Shown here piece by piece: positions 61,571 to 64,000 of a DNA stretch of 64,000 nucleotides; position 1 is the first letter of the stretch; the number at the start of each line of letters is the position of its first letter. Under the pieces are notes generated by a model. The model was given only the letters and a program-made list of their open reading frames with translations, did no database searches and had not been told where the DNA came from. The DNA is taken from NCBI GenBank assembly GCA_003993805.1, contig RSEF01000002.1, forward strand, positions 6,027,484-6,091,483, given 5' to 3'. The position numbers were made by a program, and so were the translations under genes. The DNA is from Himantopus leucocephalus. Lineage: Eukaryota > Chordata > Aves > Charadriiformes > Recurvirostridae.

Positions 61571-64000
61571 TTGCACATTGTATGGAAAATTGTTTCGGGC
61601 AATAGCAACTCCTTAGGATTCACCTGCTCTCCACCATGCCTGGTCTTCAGAGGTTGTTTTGTTTTTTTTTTTTACTGAAAAAACTACCAAATTATTTGCA
61701 AACAGAAAATATTAGAAATATGTGCCATATTGTGAATCTGGAGGTTATGTTTACCCTGGAGGTGTTTTCCGGGTGCCAGCAAGTTTCTGATACCGAGCAG
61801 AGCACAAAGCAGAACCTTAGAGTATCTCTGGGCTGCACAGCCTTGTAACAGGGAAAAAAAAAAGTAACAGAAACAGCTGACTTCACCTTTTGCTGTGATT
61901 ATGTGGGGCAGTCAGCACCAATTTTGAAAACTGCTTGATTTTTTTCCTAAAAATAGCCTTCCGGGTCACTTTTAATCAAGTCCAAATGGCCAAGTCTCTG
62001 CGTTAGTAATTCTCTGATAAATAAAATTTGACGGGGATACCTTCAAAACCAACAGCCGAGCATTTAAACAAGTTGTCTCAAACTCAGTTCTGACTTCAGC
62101 CTTGTAAATCATTGCCAAATATCACTCAGCTTCACGGCCTAATCCTCTGAAGAGATATCTAATGCTGGGTAAATCTGTGTCAGGAGGACAACAGCACCTG
62201 TGATTTGTTTCAGGGTGACACTTACGGCACTTTAAAGAAAATGGCAACCCGCTCAGGTCCGAAGTCTGGTCTTGCAGGATTTGAACAGAATGTCTTCTGC
62301 CTTGAGGGAAAGGGCAGTTATAGGACACGAGGGAGGAAGCACGCAGATGCACGAACCAAGGGCAGTTTGAAGACCTTGAGGAGATCTGACTTTCAGTCAT
62401 TGTGGGTGAAGCTACAGAAAAAGGGTGTTGGGTAGTTGGTATTTGATTAATTTTCTTTTAAATCTGTACATTAATTTTACAAATGAATGAGCTTCCCTTG
62501 AAATACGTGAGTGTACAGATCTAGGTTTCTATCCTTGGGTGTGCTATAATTGAGCTGTTTTTCTCATATCTCCAGCCTTTCTGGATAGGGAGTTCCGAGG
62601 CTTTGTGAGGTTAAGCCATTTTCTGCACTAAACTTTCCACCAAAGGCAGAAATATGTGCCACATTGTTACTCCTTTCATGGTATCTCAATAATGCCAATT
62701 ATATTACAGTTTTAAGATGACTTAGTTGAATGGCTTTATTAAATAAGTATGCTGTGCATTTGCTTATTGCTGTTAGACAAATCCTTCAGCCCTTTCTCCT
62801 TATTTAGGCAACATTAAGTCAATGGGGAGAGTGAATGAAAGGAGAAGGCTTTGGTCTGTATGTTAATGCAACTTCAGAGTACAGGGTGTAATCAAGGCTG
62901 GTAAGAAACAGGGAAGACTGAAAATAGGTGCTGCCTCAGTTTGGAAGCATTGGTGAGTTTAAGATGGTTTTGAAGTCAAACCCAGATCTTCATCTTTAAC
63001 TGTAAGCATTGACTGAGCAGGATTTAAGTGAAAGAAGCATTACTAGTGAATATATGTCAAACCTATAGCATTGCTTACTCTAAAATAACTTCTTCTGCAT
63101 GCCCGTGTCACAAGTTCAGATGTGCTTTCTTAGAGACAGAAGCAAAGGCTTCACGGGTGATTTTTACCTCCCCAGTGTCTGAGGGTCCTAAGACATCAGA
63201 CCTTGCATCCAGTCTGTCTGTCTGCTGTGATGTTTTTATAGCACACTCACCCCTAACACGCAGAAGTGTTTATCAAGCCCTTCCTCCCGCATCAGCCGCT
63301 GGGTCTGTACACGAGAGGTGAGTTTGTGTCACACCTTGTTAAAGAGTGACATGTTAAAGCGTGACAGTCAGCCTCTGTGCCACTTCGTCATCTGCAAATC
63401 TGGGCTCTCTCATCCCAGCAGATATCCAGCCCGCTGCATCCAGCCCAGGCTTGGTGTCTCAGAGACCTCCTGCCCTTAGGCTTGCTGTCACCCACATGCC
63501 ACAATAAGGCCATCAATAGGTAAATAATTTAACAAATTGAGCGAGTTTTACAAAGATGTTTAGCTGTGCAGACAGCGCTTGTACATAAATGAAAGCACAT
63601 TCAGGAGGAAGGTTGCTCCATAGAGGACACTAGCTTGTGACTTAGGGGACCAGGCTCGTCTTATCCTGCTTTATCACGAACCTCATGGGTGATACTGGGC
63701 TGGTCAGCCAGCAGTGGGGTTCAGAGGACAAATCATCCTACCCTAAAATGAATAGGAGGAATTCCCATCAGAGCTGGCAGTCTTAATGGGGGAGCCTAGA
63801 GTCTCCTTTTACATTAAGCATGTATTTTTATATAGTGTAGAAGAATCCCTGTTTTTAGGTTTTGCTTCTATCTTTAAAATGGCAACAAAGCACACTCCTT
63901 CCAGGTAAGCTTTGCACGCTCATGTTAGTAAGTGTGAGATAATCCAATACCACGATAACTGAGGCTGTGAAAACAGCTGAAGTAAGATGGGAGTAAGGGA

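Larger units (their letters stand above)
49925..64000 (+). other. SCN5A: SCN5A intron downstream of exon 21 (partial)
   Basis: At least 14 kb after the donor GTAAGT. The expected next exon (123 nt in SCN genes, encoding domain III S3-S4 with repeated RxLRALRPLRAL arginines) was looked for and not found. The interval contains a MIR-like SINE at 51.2 kb, a degenerate TATAGA tract at 60.6 kb, a tRNA-SINE-like fragment at 61.5 kb, C-rich and A-rich homopolymers, and two exon-like segments with in-frame stops (50196 and 57169) described as findings. Sequence from about 57.15 to 57.62 kb is locally richer in CpG than its surroundings, without an identifiable function. Confidence 0.8.

Overview
The window is a stretch of vertebrate, almost certainly bird, nuclear DNA lying wholly inside one large gene on the + strand: the cardiac voltage-gated sodium channel alpha subunit SCN5A (Nav1.5). 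Only about 1.4% of it is coding. Four exons are visible, each with canonical AG/GT splice sites and compatible phases: 15483-15953, 36541-36661, 45719-45873 and 49751-49924. Joined in order they encode the end of domain II S6, the cytoplasmic II-III linker with its ankyrin-G binding motif, and domain III S1 to the middle of S3. Their lengths (471, 121, 155 and 174 nt) correspond to human SCN5A exons 17, 19, 20 and 21 as I recall them. The paralogue call rests on the linker residues [11 protein letters not shown] and PEDCF and on YGFKKYF in domain III, which fit SCN5A better than SCN10A or the SCN1/2/3/4/8 group.

A bird is suggested by CR1 LINE tails ending in repeated ATTCTGTG-like octamers (12811-12896, 20034-20178), other CR1 pieces (40165-40260, 47030-47330), older amniote repeats and MIR-like SINE remnants, the absence of Alu or young L1 elements, and AT-leaning composition.

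Layout: 1-15482 is the intron before exon 17, with one 100-N gap. 15954-36540 is a 20.6 kb interval in which the counterpart of human exon 18 should lie; I see no convincing homologue. 36662-45718 and 45874-49750 are ordinary introns. 49925-64000 is at least 14 kb of the intron after exon 21; the next constitutive exon, encoding the domain III S4 voltage sensor, was not found. The upstream exon encoding domain II S4-S6 was not found either, so both probably lie outside the window or in gaps.

Assembly quality is draft. There are three 100-N gaps, and several single Ns sit between near-identical direct copies of flanking sequence, which looks like unmerged contig ends rather than biology.

The points most worth checking are the bird II-III linker, which keeps features of the brain-type channels that mammalian Nav1.5 has lost; the apparent direct exon 17 to exon 19 join; and a few exon-like segments, notably 57169-57252, that would truncate the channel in domain III if used. 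I found no second gene, RNA gene, CRISPR array or intact mobile element.
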